Of a DNA stretch of 64,000 bases, positions 57,694 through 64,000 are shown piece after piece. Position numbers and translations under genes: made by a program. Source of the stretch: Sediminihaliea albiluteola (GTDB taxonomy: Bacteria > Pseudomonadota > Gammaproteobacteria > Pseudomonadales > Halieaceae); the NCBI RefSeq assembly GCF_014077625.1, contig NZ_JACFXU010000013.1, positions 1,116,001 through 1,180,000 of the forward strand, written 5' to 3'. The notes beneath the pieces are model-generated. The model worked only from the letters and a program-made list of their open reading frames with translations. It was not told where the DNA came from and searched no databases. Numbering within the stretch: the first letter of the stretch is position 1; every line of letters starts with the position of its first letter.

Positions 57694-58344
57694 TTAAAAC
57701 CACGACTCAGAAATAATCACAATATCCCCGGGCATTAGGGCCAAGTTAGCTGAGATATCACCATCCTTGAGCAAGTCGTCCAAACGCAGACCATAGGATT
57801 TCTGGACTCCCCCTTCCATACGCACTAGCACTGAGCTGTTACCTGAGGCAAATTCGGTCATGCCGCCAACGGCAATCATCAGGTCAAGCAAGGTCATATG
57901 CCTGCGATATGGAATACTCGCCGGCTGGGTCGCCTCGCCAACCACCCTGACCTGCTGCTGTGGCACACCGACAAAACCGTTAACGATGACGCTGACCACT
58001 GGTTGGCGTACGTAATCACCGTAAGATTTCTCAATATCACGCGCCAGCTGAGTCGAGGTTTTACCACTCGCTTGTAAATCCTCCACTAAGCGAGTGGTAA
58101 ACTTACCATCGGGGCGTACGATGCCTGCGGAAGAGAGCTCCTCATTACCCCACACAAAAATTTCTAAGGTATCTCCGGGACCAATCACATAATCGAAGTC
58201 TGGAGCAGCCAGACGGTCAGACTGAGGAACAGGCGGGTAAGACCCTGCACAGGCAGCTACAACAAAGGCCATAACTAAGAGCGCAGCGCTGCGGATCCAG
58301 CTTTTAAGGCTTACCGCCCTATTGTTTTTATAACAAGCCGACAT
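57694..58344 (-). CDS. XrtA-associated polysaccharide export lipoprotein (Wza-like)
   Basis: 216-aa exporter with lipobox VVAAC (Cys32), the Poly_export domain (DYVIGPGDTLEIFVWGNEEL; VRPDGKFTTRLVEDLQASGK) and one SLBB repeat (QQVRVVGEATQPASIPYRR). It forms the periplasmic/outer-membrane export channel with the barrel protein. It is the first gene of the long minus-strand export operon. AGGAG lies 7 bases before the ATG. Confidence 0.94.
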   Translation of the reverse strand: MSACYKNNRAVSLKSWIRSAALLVMAFVVAACAGSYPPVPQSDRLAAPDFDYVIGPGDTLEIFVWGNEELSSAGIVRPDGKFTTRLVEDLQASGKTSTQLARDIEKSYGDYVRQPVVSVIVNGFVGVPQQQVRVVGEATQPASIPYRRHMTLLDLMIAVGGMTEFASGNSSVLVRMEGGVQKSYGLRLDDLLKDGDISANLALMPGDIVIISESWF

Positions 58345-58355
58345 CGTTATCTCCT

Positions 58356-58403
58356 ATAACCCAAGGTTATTTATGCTAGGAAGTGATTGATTTCAGCATA
58401 GCA
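58356..58403 (-). promoter_or_regulatory. Candidate extended -10 promoter and leader hairpin of the export operon
   Basis: On the minus strand, TG-C-TATGCT (58395-58403) fits an extended -10 element, with a start near 58388 and a 44-base leader. Within the leader a perfect inverted repeat ATAACC-TTG-GGTTAT (58356-58370) stands next to the ribosome site AGGAG and could act as an operator or translational hairpin. No clear -35 element is present. Confidence 0.35.
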
Positions 58404-58574
58404 CGTCAAGTCAAAAGCACATGATTTATCTCTAACTAATGTGAAGAGGGTCACACGGCAAAAAGTCTAGTTCGAGAAAATGGAAGCTAAGAGGGGTTTT
58501 TAAGTCGGCAAAGTAATCAAGTGCCATAAAATTAATTTATGCCACTAGGGATCTTGGCCGCTAATCGCGCCCTG

Positions 58575-58751
58575 TTAATAAACGAACATGAGATAAAGCA
58601 GCACTAGGATCACAATGAGCTTTATCGAATGCTTCTGCCAGAAGCTCGCAAGCTGATCTCTGCCTAGTTCGGGTTCGGGTTCGGGTTCGGGTTCGGGTTC
58701 GGGTTCGGGAAAAATATCTGCATGACCACCTTGGTCTAAGGCAGTTTCAGC
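58575..58751 (-). other. -1 frame extension of the XrtA ATPase: (Pro-Glu)7 spacer and membrane tail
   Basis: Reading in the -1 frame from the A10 run gives 58 further codons: AETALDQGGHADIF, then seven Pro-Glu pairs, then LGRDQLASFWQKHSIK and the hydrophobic LIVILVLLYLMFVY before TAA. This is protein-like, with a stiff spacer like that of TonB, a basic segment and a C-terminal membrane anchor, and it has no start codon or ribosome site of its own. It most likely belongs to the ATPase, reached by frameshifting, slippage or after correction of a sequence error. Confidence 0.7.
58668..58709. repeat. Perfect 6-bp tandem repeat, 7 copies (TTCGGG)
   Basis: Seven uninterrupted copies of TTCGGG on the plus strand, read as CCCGAA on the minus strand and encoding (Pro-Glu)7 in the -1 frame of the ATPase gene. 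Copy changes would lengthen or shorten the spacer by two residues without changing frame. Confidence 0.97.
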
Positions 58752-58777
58752 TTTTTTTTTTGCTCGGCATCGACCTC
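58724..58777 (-). promoter_or_regulatory. Candidate -1 frameshift site: A AAA AAG with flanking signals
   Basis: The run of ten A (58752-58761) is read CAA AAA AAA AAG; the last part is the heptamer A AAA AAG in the register used by dnaX and many IS elements. A GAGGT (58773-58777) lies 15 bases upstream, as an internal Shine-Dalgarno-like stimulator would. A GACCA-AGG-TGGTC hairpin (58724-58736) begins 14 bases downstream, overlapping the zero-frame TAG. Both spacings are longer than in dnaX. Confidence 0.5.
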
Positions 58778-59713
58778 AGCTGCTGGTTTTGAAGTGCTAT
58801 TTTCCAGACTATCGGCCGCTTCGCCTTCGGACTGTGGCTCTGGCTCATCAAAGTGATCGGGGGCCTCGAAATCTTGATCGGAGAATGTTGTGCCCGCGGC
58901 TAAATGCTCGCCCTGCAGTTCGGTGATAACCTCTTTTACATCAGCGACCAACAGCTGATGGCGCTGTTCCACCGCGCAATGCAGTAATAGACGACTACAA
59001 ATTAAATTAATACGTCGTGGCACCCCTTCGCTGAACTTATAGACTAGAGGGTAAACAGCTTTACTTATCTGGGGGTCCCCTTGCCAACCCACCCGCTCAA
59101 GCCGATGACGTATGTAGGCCTCTGTCTCCCTTTCCTCCAGCGCTTTAAGGTGGCTGGCCGCAACTATGCGCTGATGCACTTGCTCCATTTCTGGCCGCAG
59201 TACCAACTCTCGCAACTCTGGCTGGCCCAGCAAAAATATCTGCAGTAATGGATTGCCCTTACTCTGGATATTAGTTAGCAAACGGAGCTCTTCCATCGCT
59301 GACACACTGAGGTCCTGCGCCTCGTCAACAATTAGTAGTGCGCGACGCCCTTCCCTATTCCAGCGATGCAGTAACTCAGTAAGCTGCTGTAATAGCTCAC
59401 CTTTCTCTACCACTTTAGAGCTAATACCAAAATTATAAGCCACCATCTTGAGAAGATCGTTAGCTTCAAGCTGGGTACATACTAAGTGAGCTGTATTGAC
59501 CGACTCGTCGGCCAGACTGTCCACTAAGTCACCTATCAGCGTAGTCTTACCGGTACCGGGGCGGCCGGTAATCATGGCAAAGCCTTCAGCACGCATGTAG
59601 GCGTAGGCCATATAAGCGCGAGCTTTGGCGTAAGCCTCATGTTCATAACAAAAATGGTGATCCGGACTTAGCCGAAATGGTTCCGCGCTGAGCTTGAATA
59701 TCCGTTCATACAT
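58736..59713 (-). CDS. XrtA-associated AAA ATPase (ExeA/GspA-like)
   Basis: 325 aa in the zero frame from ATG 59713 (a longer frame starts at TTG 59752). MYERIFKLSAEPFRLSPDHH is the ExeA-type start; Walker A is GRPGTGKTT (50-58), Walker B LLIVDEAQDLS with Asp130/Glu131, and the sensor region EGVPRRINLICSRLLL. It belongs to the secretion-type ATPase family of PEP-CTERM loci (TIGR03015). The acidic C-terminal linker ends in EQKKKLKLP just after the A10 run; a -1 shift there adds a membrane tail. It is usually near the export genes, but here it lies upstream of them. Confidence 0.9.
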   Translation of the reverse strand: MYERIFKLSAEPFRLSPDHHFCYEHEAYAKARAYMAYAYMRAEGFAMITGRPGTGKTTLIGDLVDSLADESVNTAHLVCTQLEANDLLKMVAYNFGISSKVVEKGELLQQLTELLHRWNREGRRALLIVDEAQDLSVSAMEELRLLTNIQSKGNPLLQIFLLGQPELRELVLRPEMEQVHQRIVAASHLKALEERETEAYIRHRLERVGWQGDPQISKAVYPLVYKFSEGVPRRINLICSRLLLHCAVEQRHQLLVADVKEVITELQGEHLAAGTTFSDQDFEAPDHFDEPEPQSEGEAADSLENSTSKPAAEVDAEQKKKLKLP

Positions 59714-59871
59714 CGGCTTTTCTAATCCCTTTACCGCCCTGCGGCTTATCAATCAAGCTTTGCAGACCAGCTTGAACATTGCAAGCGGGCCCCTAAACCC
59801 TAAACATGACTTTGAAGCTCAAAATATAAAATAGCTGGCTTTATTAAAACCGCCTCACCTGCTGTGTTGCT

Positions 59872-60963
59872 TCAGTTTTTTGAACTGGCAGCAGCTGGAA
59901 AGCAATCCATCCAAGCTTTGCGTATAAGGTGGGGAAGCAGTAAACGCAGCGGCATACGCAAATAATGTGAACGCAGATAGAGGGAAAATTCGGCCAGACC
60001 AGTACCGCTCAGTCGGCAGGCGCTATGCTTTGGTGTAAACGCTCGAACAAACAAGAAATCCATCAGCTTTATTTGTGCTGACGAGGGTTGTTGTAATCCC
60101 ATCGATTGCAGAGCCGCCAGATCCACTGGCGTAGCGAAGAAGCTGCTGGCATAGCGCAAAGCGTAATACAGCGGTCTTAAGAGCTTCATATCACTTGCCC
60201 GCTGTAGCAGCTGCGGATAAAAATCAGCGCCTTCTGTTTTGACAAAATGCCTGAGCAGACAATCGAGATCCCAGAGGTCTCTTAAACCGTGATCAAACTC
60301 CCCCTCGTGAAAAAGGTGGGCCGCGCTGTGTATCACCATATCTACTGGACACAGAACCTTGACCCCAGGCTGTAATTCACGAGCTTCAGCCCATAAGGTC
60401 GATGGATCAATAGCAACATCACAGGTCGGCGGCAGCAAGGTATGATGTACATCGAGTGTTGAGCCTCGCTCAACATGCCCCAAGGGCGGTATTTCGTGCA
60501 TCCAGCGTCGATAGTAGCGCTCATTGTATGGATCAATCGCACCCGCGCTCCAGCCATAGCTAGACAAAACATTCTCAATTCGGGGGAGTTTGTTAGCATG
60601 TACCAAAATGTCGATATCGGAAATCAAGCGACCTGCTGCTGGCGCTAAGTCTCCACACAAGTACGCCGCCCCTTTGAGCAGCAGTACCGGCTCATCAACT
60701 TCTGCTAAGGCACTGACAAGGTGCTGTAACTCGTAGTCTAAACTGTGGCGCTGCTTCTGATGCAGTAGCCAACCTGCATCTAAGTGACGCCAGACCTCTT
60801 GAGGGATTTTCCTATCATCATCCGACTGAGCCGCCAAGAGGCTGCGCAAAGTGCCTAATAAGCGTGTTTGTCGCAGCTGTGGAACCAGCAGATCCCAATC
60901 AGACAAGCTCAGAGAAAAAGCTGTACCGGGATTACGCAATAAATCGGCAACACTTGGCCTCAT
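59872..60963 (-). CDS. Nucleotidyltransferase family protein
   Basis: 363-aa protein with a polymerase-beta-like nucleotidyltransferase fold: VLLLKGAAYL, then GRLISDIDILVHANKLPR with the Asp-x-Asp metal pair, and LDVHHTLLPPTCDVAID as the third acidic strand. This NTP_transf_5-like family is found in XrtA loci beside HprK-like and PqqD-like genes. Possible roles are nucleotidyl transfer to a peptide or sugar. It overlaps the kinase gene stop/start by 4 bp. Confidence 0.85.
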   Translation of the reverse strand: MRPSVADLLRNPGTAFSLSLSDWDLLVPQLRQTRLLGTLRSLLAAQSDDDRKIPQEVWRHLDAGWLLHQKQRHSLDYELQHLVSALAEVDEPVLLLKGAAYLCGDLAPAAGRLISDIDILVHANKLPRIENVLSSYGWSAGAIDPYNERYYRRWMHEIPPLGHVERGSTLDVHHTLLPPTCDVAIDPSTLWAEARELQPGVKVLCPVDMVIHSAAHLFHEGEFDHGLRDLWDLDCLLRHFVKTEGADFYPQLLQRASDMKLLRPLYYALRYASSFFATPVDLAALQSMGLQQPSSAQIKLMDFLFVRAFTPKHSACRLSGTGLAEFSLYLRSHYLRMPLRLLLPHLIRKAWMDCFPAAASSKN

Positions 60964-61886
60964 GCACCATACCGCCCGTGCAATAAAGACTCCATCGCGC
61001 TATGAGCCTGATCAATACTCCCATAGTGCAAATCAAAACACTCAAGGTTATCGATGAAGCGGGACATGGAGTCAAAACCTGACTCCCCTAGCAGGCTATA
61101 ATTGAAGGAGTGGTGTGCAGCAAACATAAAGCTTTCTGCTCGACCTTTAGGACTAAGTCGCAATTTAGCCCCTGCTTGATAGCGTGGAAAAACTAAAAAC
61201 CTCGCTGGCAAACGAGCCAAATCATGGCTATCAGAGGCAAGATCAGCCTTGAGGTGCGCCACACTACCTTTATGAGTATCTTCAGATACAGGCCCCATAA
61301 TCGCTGAGGGCTCAAAAGCCTGAATTAGCTCAATGGAGTCATTTTTAAGGCTAACCGGACGCGGCAAAGGGACAAGCTTATTGCTGCCGGGTTCAAGCAT
61401 AGCGTGTTCGTCCGATAATAAACGCCAACCACGCAGAGCGAGTGCCGCGCTCAAGGTACTTTTGCCAGCACCAGGCAAGCCCGGCAATACAACTGCCACA
61501 CCATTTTTCGCCACCACGGCGGCATGCAACTTCAGGTATTCATGCAAGGTAACCGACACACACCAGTTCATACCCCACTCAAGAAAAGCGTAGGCTTGGG
61601 CTTTGGGTATAGCAGCAAAAGGGCTCTGCTCATCGACTTGAAAGTGAATATGGCCACGCAGGAAGTCGAGTAGGCCATTTGCCCTAAAGCTTAAGTGAAA
61701 GTCGGCAAAGCCATCATTGGCAGCAAGAGGGTGATCAGCATAGAGCCGCGCCAAACCATAGCGAATAATCGGCAAAGGGCTGCGCAAGGCATAGGTATAA
61801 GGTCCAACGCAAAAACGTAAGCCGGAGCCCTCGAGGTAACGGCTAAGTTCTGTATCATCTAATGATGCTAAGGTTTGGCTAGTCAA
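60960..61886 (-). CDS. HprK-related kinase A
   Basis: 308-aa relative of HPr kinase/phosphorylase. P-loop VVLPGLPGAGKSTLSAALAL near 132-150 and LLSDEHAMLEPG downstream. In this family (TIGR04352 type, HPr-rel-A system) the kinase is found without HPr and together with a PqqD-like protein, suggesting phosphorylation of another protein or peptide. It overlaps both flanking genes by 4 bp, a tightly coupled trio. Confidence 0.88.
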   Translation of the reverse strand: MTSQTLASLDDTELSRYLEGSGLRFCVGPYTYALRSPLPIIRYGLARLYADHPLAANDGFADFHLSFRANGLLDFLRGHIHFQVDEQSPFAAIPKAQAYAFLEWGMNWCVSVTLHEYLKLHAAVVAKNGVAVVLPGLPGAGKSTLSAALALRGWRLLSDEHAMLEPGSNKLVPLPRPVSLKNDSIELIQAFEPSAIMGPVSEDTHKGSVAHLKADLASDSHDLARLPARFLVFPRYQAGAKLRLSPKGRAESFMFAAHHSFNYSLLGESGFDSMSRFIDNLECFDLHYGSIDQAHSAMESLLHGRYGA

Positions 61887-62155
61887 TCTTGCGTCACAAT
61901 AGCTGCAGCCGATAAGGACTGAAGTTGCTGGACTAGCTGTTCCTCTGTCACCCCCGATCCAAGGCCATCACTTTGACATAAATGGTCCAGTAATTCAGTG
62001 GTACTGCGCTGCTTCTCGGCAAGCGCTTTCAGTATTGGGAACACAGTCTCACTCAGTAAATGTGTATCACCACTATCCACTTGATAATACACAAAAGCTG
62101 ATTCGGATCGATCGTAGAATCTGGCCGGCCCTGTTAAACGCCACACGCGGAACAC
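61883..62155 (-). CDS. PqqD-family peptide-binding protein of the HPr-rel-A system
   Basis: 90-aa PqqD-like protein: FVYYQVDSGDTHLLSETVFP is the conserved core, followed by a helical segment (EEQLVQQLQSLSAAAIV). PqqD-type folds bind leader peptides of modified peptides. GTG start at 62155; a second GTG three codons later is possible. It is coupled to the HprK-like kinase and is 128 bp downstream of a small Tat-motif protein that could be its client. Confidence 0.85.
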   Translation of the reverse strand: MFRVWRLTGPARFYDRSESAFVYYQVDSGDTHLLSETVFPILKALAEKQRSTTELLDHLCQSDGLGSGVTEEQLVQQLQSLSAAAIVTQD

Positions 62156-62283
62156 CCCACAGTAATATTGTTTGTTATTAAGGGAGGATTATGTCGGATA
62201 ACTATAGCTTATCGCACAGCCTACAAGCTATTAATGTAAAAGCTTGCTCGCCAACAAAAAGCAGTTAGCGCTCAGGCAGCGTT

Positions 62284-62667
62284 TTATTGAATGTCTGGTT
62301 CAGTGAAACAGACCTTGAGCTCCGAACCAACCACCTCTTCACTTGCCACTGCATTAGGGTGCATTTGCTCGTAGCTCAAAAAGCGCTGAATCTCAGACTC
62401 ACGCTCAGTACCAGGGGCCATGGAAGCAAGCCCATTCATTGCGAAGGACTCTAAAAGTGCTTTAGAAAAGCAGACTTTATCAGTGCTGGTCATCACTCCC
62501 CAAGCCGAACGGTTACCCAAGGACAAAAGTACAACACCTCCTACAGCTGCACCACGAGCGAACTGGCGTCGCGAGTTGGACATTCCACTTGGCTGGGACT
62601 GTCCCTCAGCACTTATAGCTTCCGAGCGTTCTGCTTTATCGAGATCCTTATTTGCTTCACTATCCAT
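62284..62667 (-). CDS. Small protein with twin-arginine signal, candidate client of the PqqD/HprK-like system
   Basis: 127 aa from ATG 62667, with AGG eight bases upstream. A hydrophilic 30-residue leader precedes a twin-arginine motif NSRRQFARG (Arg33-Arg34), a hydrophobic segment AAVGGVVLLSLG and a likely cleavage near SAWG (residue 57). The mature part (about 70 aa) has two cysteines (66 and 120) and is acidic at the end. No family is recognised. A strong sigma-54-type promoter lies upstream. The long N-terminal leader could serve PqqD-like recognition; this is inference. Confidence 0.65.
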   Translation of the reverse strand: MDSEANKDLDKAERSEAISAEGQSQPSGMSNSRRQFARGAAVGGVVLLSLGNRSAWGVMTSTDKVCFSKALLESFAMNGLASMAPGTERESEIQRFLSYEQMHPNAVASEEVVGSELKVCFTEPDIQ

Positions 62668-62744
62668 TCTCACAACCTGTCCTTGTAGCTAAGCTGCTAT
62701 GAATCCACTTCTATTAGCTTGGGCAGCGGCTAATATAAAAATGA

Positions 62745-62760
62745 AGCACATAACGTGCCA
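62745..62760 (-). promoter_or_regulatory. Sigma-54 promoter upstream of the Tat-motif protein
   Basis: The minus strand reads TGGCACGTTATGTGCT, which matches the RpoN consensus TGGCACGNNNNTTGCW at all but one fixed position, with the required GG-N10-GC spacing. The expected start is near 62734, about 67 bases before ATG 62667. XrtA systems are known to include the PrsK/PrsR pair, PrsR being an RpoN-dependent activator, so this gene may be in that regulon. Confidence 0.7.
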
Positions 62761-62874
62761 AACTTCTTAGTCATTGATTATAAAGGTAATTTTTAGCCAC
62801 TTCCTATCCAAGCGACAAAACCTTGGTAGAACTGTAAAAAAAGCTGACAGTCATACCTAGTATTACAATGCCTA

Positions 62875-64000
62875 TTATAGACGCCAAGGCGGCATAGCGC
62901 CTGGAGCTGTTTCTCTGCGCTCCAAAACTGACTTCACATCAATGACCACCCCCCGCTCACTTAGCAGCCGACTGATGGCATCTAGGCCACCTTGTAAATA
63001 TTCTTTATGCGGGACCGCCAACACCACAGCCTGGGCATTGACTAACTCCGTTAGCGGCTGCAACTCCAAGCCATACTCCAAGCGCGCCTCATCGGCACTG
63101 GCCAAAGGGTCGTGCACCCTCACATCACAGCAGTAGTCTTGCAGTTCACGGATGATATCCACCACTCTTGAATTGCGCAGGTCTGGGCAATTTTCCTTAA
63201 AAGTCAGCCCTAGCACAGCCACTCGGGCACCGCTGACTGGGTGCCCAGCACGGACTAATTGCTTGACCGTCTGCTCGGCAATGTACTTACCCATACCGTC
63301 ATTGGTCTGCCTACCACCTAAGACCACCTGTGGATGGAAACCGACACTCTGGGCTTTATAAGTAAGATAATAGGGATCAACACCAATACAGTGCCCTCCC
63401 ACTAAGCCGGGGCGAAATGGGAGAAAATTCCACTTGGTACCGGCAGCTTCCAGTACGTCCAATGTATCGATTCCTAAACGATTAAAGATCATCGCAAGCT
63501 CGTTCATCAGCGCTATGTTTAAATCACGCTGGGTGTTTTCAATGACCTTAGCAGCCTCTGCGACTTTGATACTTGCGGCTCGGTGCACTCCGGCTAGCAC
63601 GACACTTTCATAAAGCTTAGCGACTCGTTCTAGAGTTGCTTGAGAGTCACCAGAAACGACTTTAATAATGGTTTCTAGTTTGTGTGCGGTATCGCCGGGG
63701 TTAATACGCTCAGGCGAATAGCCCACGCGAAAGCCTTGCTCACTGTCAGGAGTCCACTCGAGCCCCGATTCACGCTCGAGAATTGGCACACAAACCTCCT
63801 CAGTGCAGCCGGGATAGACCGTGGACTCAAAAATCACCGTGGCTCCGGCCTGCAAATGCTGTCCTACCGTCCGGCAAGCAGCCTCCAATGGTCTTAAATC
63901 TGGCCGCTGAGCATCATCAATTGGCGTGGGCACTACCACTATGATGATTGCTGCCTCTTGTAAACGACTTGGGTCACTGCTCAGCTCCAAGTACTCCGCG
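62875..64000 (-). CDS. UDP-sugar 6-dehydrogenase, TviB/WbpO type (5' end beyond window)
   Basis: C-terminal 374 codons of a nucleotide-sugar dehydrogenase; the frame is open to the window edge, so the N-terminal NAD-binding part is missing. VIFESTVYPGCTEEVCVP is the TviB/WbpO signature (UDP-GlcNAc/GalNAc dehydrogenases), the catalytic Cys is in LVGGHCIGVDPYYLTY, and VAVLGLTFKENCPDLRNSR starts the C-terminal UDP-binding domain. It makes the uronic acid form of an N-acetylhexosamine for the repeat unit, a plausible substrate for the amidotransferase. Confidence 0.93.
   Translation of the reverse strand, partial: AEYLELSSDPSRLQEAAIIIVVVPTPIDDAQRPDLRPLEAACRTVGQHLQAGATVIFESTVYPGCTEEVCVPILERESGLEWTPDSEQGFRVGYSPERINPGDTAHKLETIIKVVSGDSQATLERVAKLYESVVLAGVHRAASIKVAEAAKVIENTQRDLNIALMNELAMIFNRLGIDTLDVLEAAGTKWNFLPFRPGLVGGHCIGVDPYYLTYKAQSVGFHPQVVLGGRQTNDGMGKYIAEQTVKQLVRAGHPVSGARVAVLGLTFKENCPDLRNSRVVDIIRELQDYCCDVRVHDPLASADEARLEYGLELQPLTELVNAQAVVLAVPHKEYLQGGLDAISRLLSERGVVIDVKSVLERRETAPGAMPPWRL

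Noticed and set aside
58575-58751. The Pro-Glu plus membrane tail as a PEP-CTERM exosortase signal.
   Set aside because: The hydrophobic segment is 15 residues away from the last Pro-Glu and there is no basic C-terminal cluster; PEP-CTERM needs a PEP motif directly before the segment and arginines after it.
62191-62268. Plus-strand 25-codon ORF with a GGGAGG ribosome-like site between the Tat-motif gene and the PqqD-like gene.
   Set aside because: It is antisense in an intergenic gap of a minus-strand operon, only three bases separate the site from ATG, and the peptide has no recognisable features.

Overview
The window looks like the chromosome of a marine-type gammaproteobacterium. The housekeeping genes (secD, purL, mltF, tadA) are gammaproteobacterial in length and motif content, and the rest is an exosortase A (XrtA/PEP-CTERM) exopolysaccharide locus of the kind common in Cellvibrionales-like and betaproteobacterial biofilm formers. 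The genus cannot be fixed from the sequence alone. GTG and TTG starts are frequent, and start/stop overlaps of about 4 bp are the rule inside operons.

Layout. 1-7040: secD (3' end outside the window), purL, mltF, tadA. 7255-10943: co-directional old-yellow-enzyme reductase, AraC-type regulator and spinster-like MFS transporter. 10944-12091: gene-poor, with two small membrane-protein genes. 12092-16383 (minus): sugar transferase, PLP decarboxylase and acyl-CoA ligase of the exosortase A family set. 16566-25198 (plus): O-antigen-ligase-like protein, TPR protein, flippase, two sulfotransferases, an ATP-grasp/LMW-phosphatase fusion and an esterase. 25223-28257 (minus): exosortase-A hydrolases 1 and 2, an acyl carrier protein and a GT2. 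28433-35078 (plus): a small ORF, a di-heme beta-propeller protein, an asparagine-synthase homologue, a deacetylase and an unknown protein. 35101-58344 (minus): ATP-grasp and PP-loop genes, deacetylases, O-ligase, glycosyltransferases, amidotransferase, XrtA, FemAB, WecB, outer-membrane barrel, BY-kinase, Wzz-like and Wza-like proteins. 58575-64000 (minus): XrtA-type ATPase, nucleotidyltransferase, HprK-like kinase, PqqD-like protein, a Tat-motif small protein and a partial UDP-sugar dehydrogenase.

How it fits together. The sugar transferase starts a lipid-linked glycan. The glycosyltransferases, amidotransferase, sulfotransferases and WecB/TviB-type nucleotide-sugar enzymes build and decorate it. 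The flippase and ligase-like proteins move and polymerise or transfer it. Wzz-like, BY-kinase, Wza-like and barrel proteins export it. XrtA processes PEP-CTERM proteins, none of which is encoded in this window.

Most notable observations. (1) The XrtA-type ATPase gene ends in an A10 run containing the dnaX-type slippery heptamer A AAA AAG. The -1 frame adds 58 residues containing (Pro-Glu)7 and a C-terminal membrane segment, which suggests programmed frameshifting, slippage or phase variation, or a homopolymer sequencing error. (2) An ATP-grasp gene carries eleven perfect copies of a 9-bp repeat and appears to be cut near its N terminus by an in-frame TAG. (3) A near-consensus sigma-54 promoter precedes the Tat-motif small protein next to the PqqD/HprK-like genes. 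(4) A di-heme c-type beta-propeller protein sits inside the polysaccharide locus.
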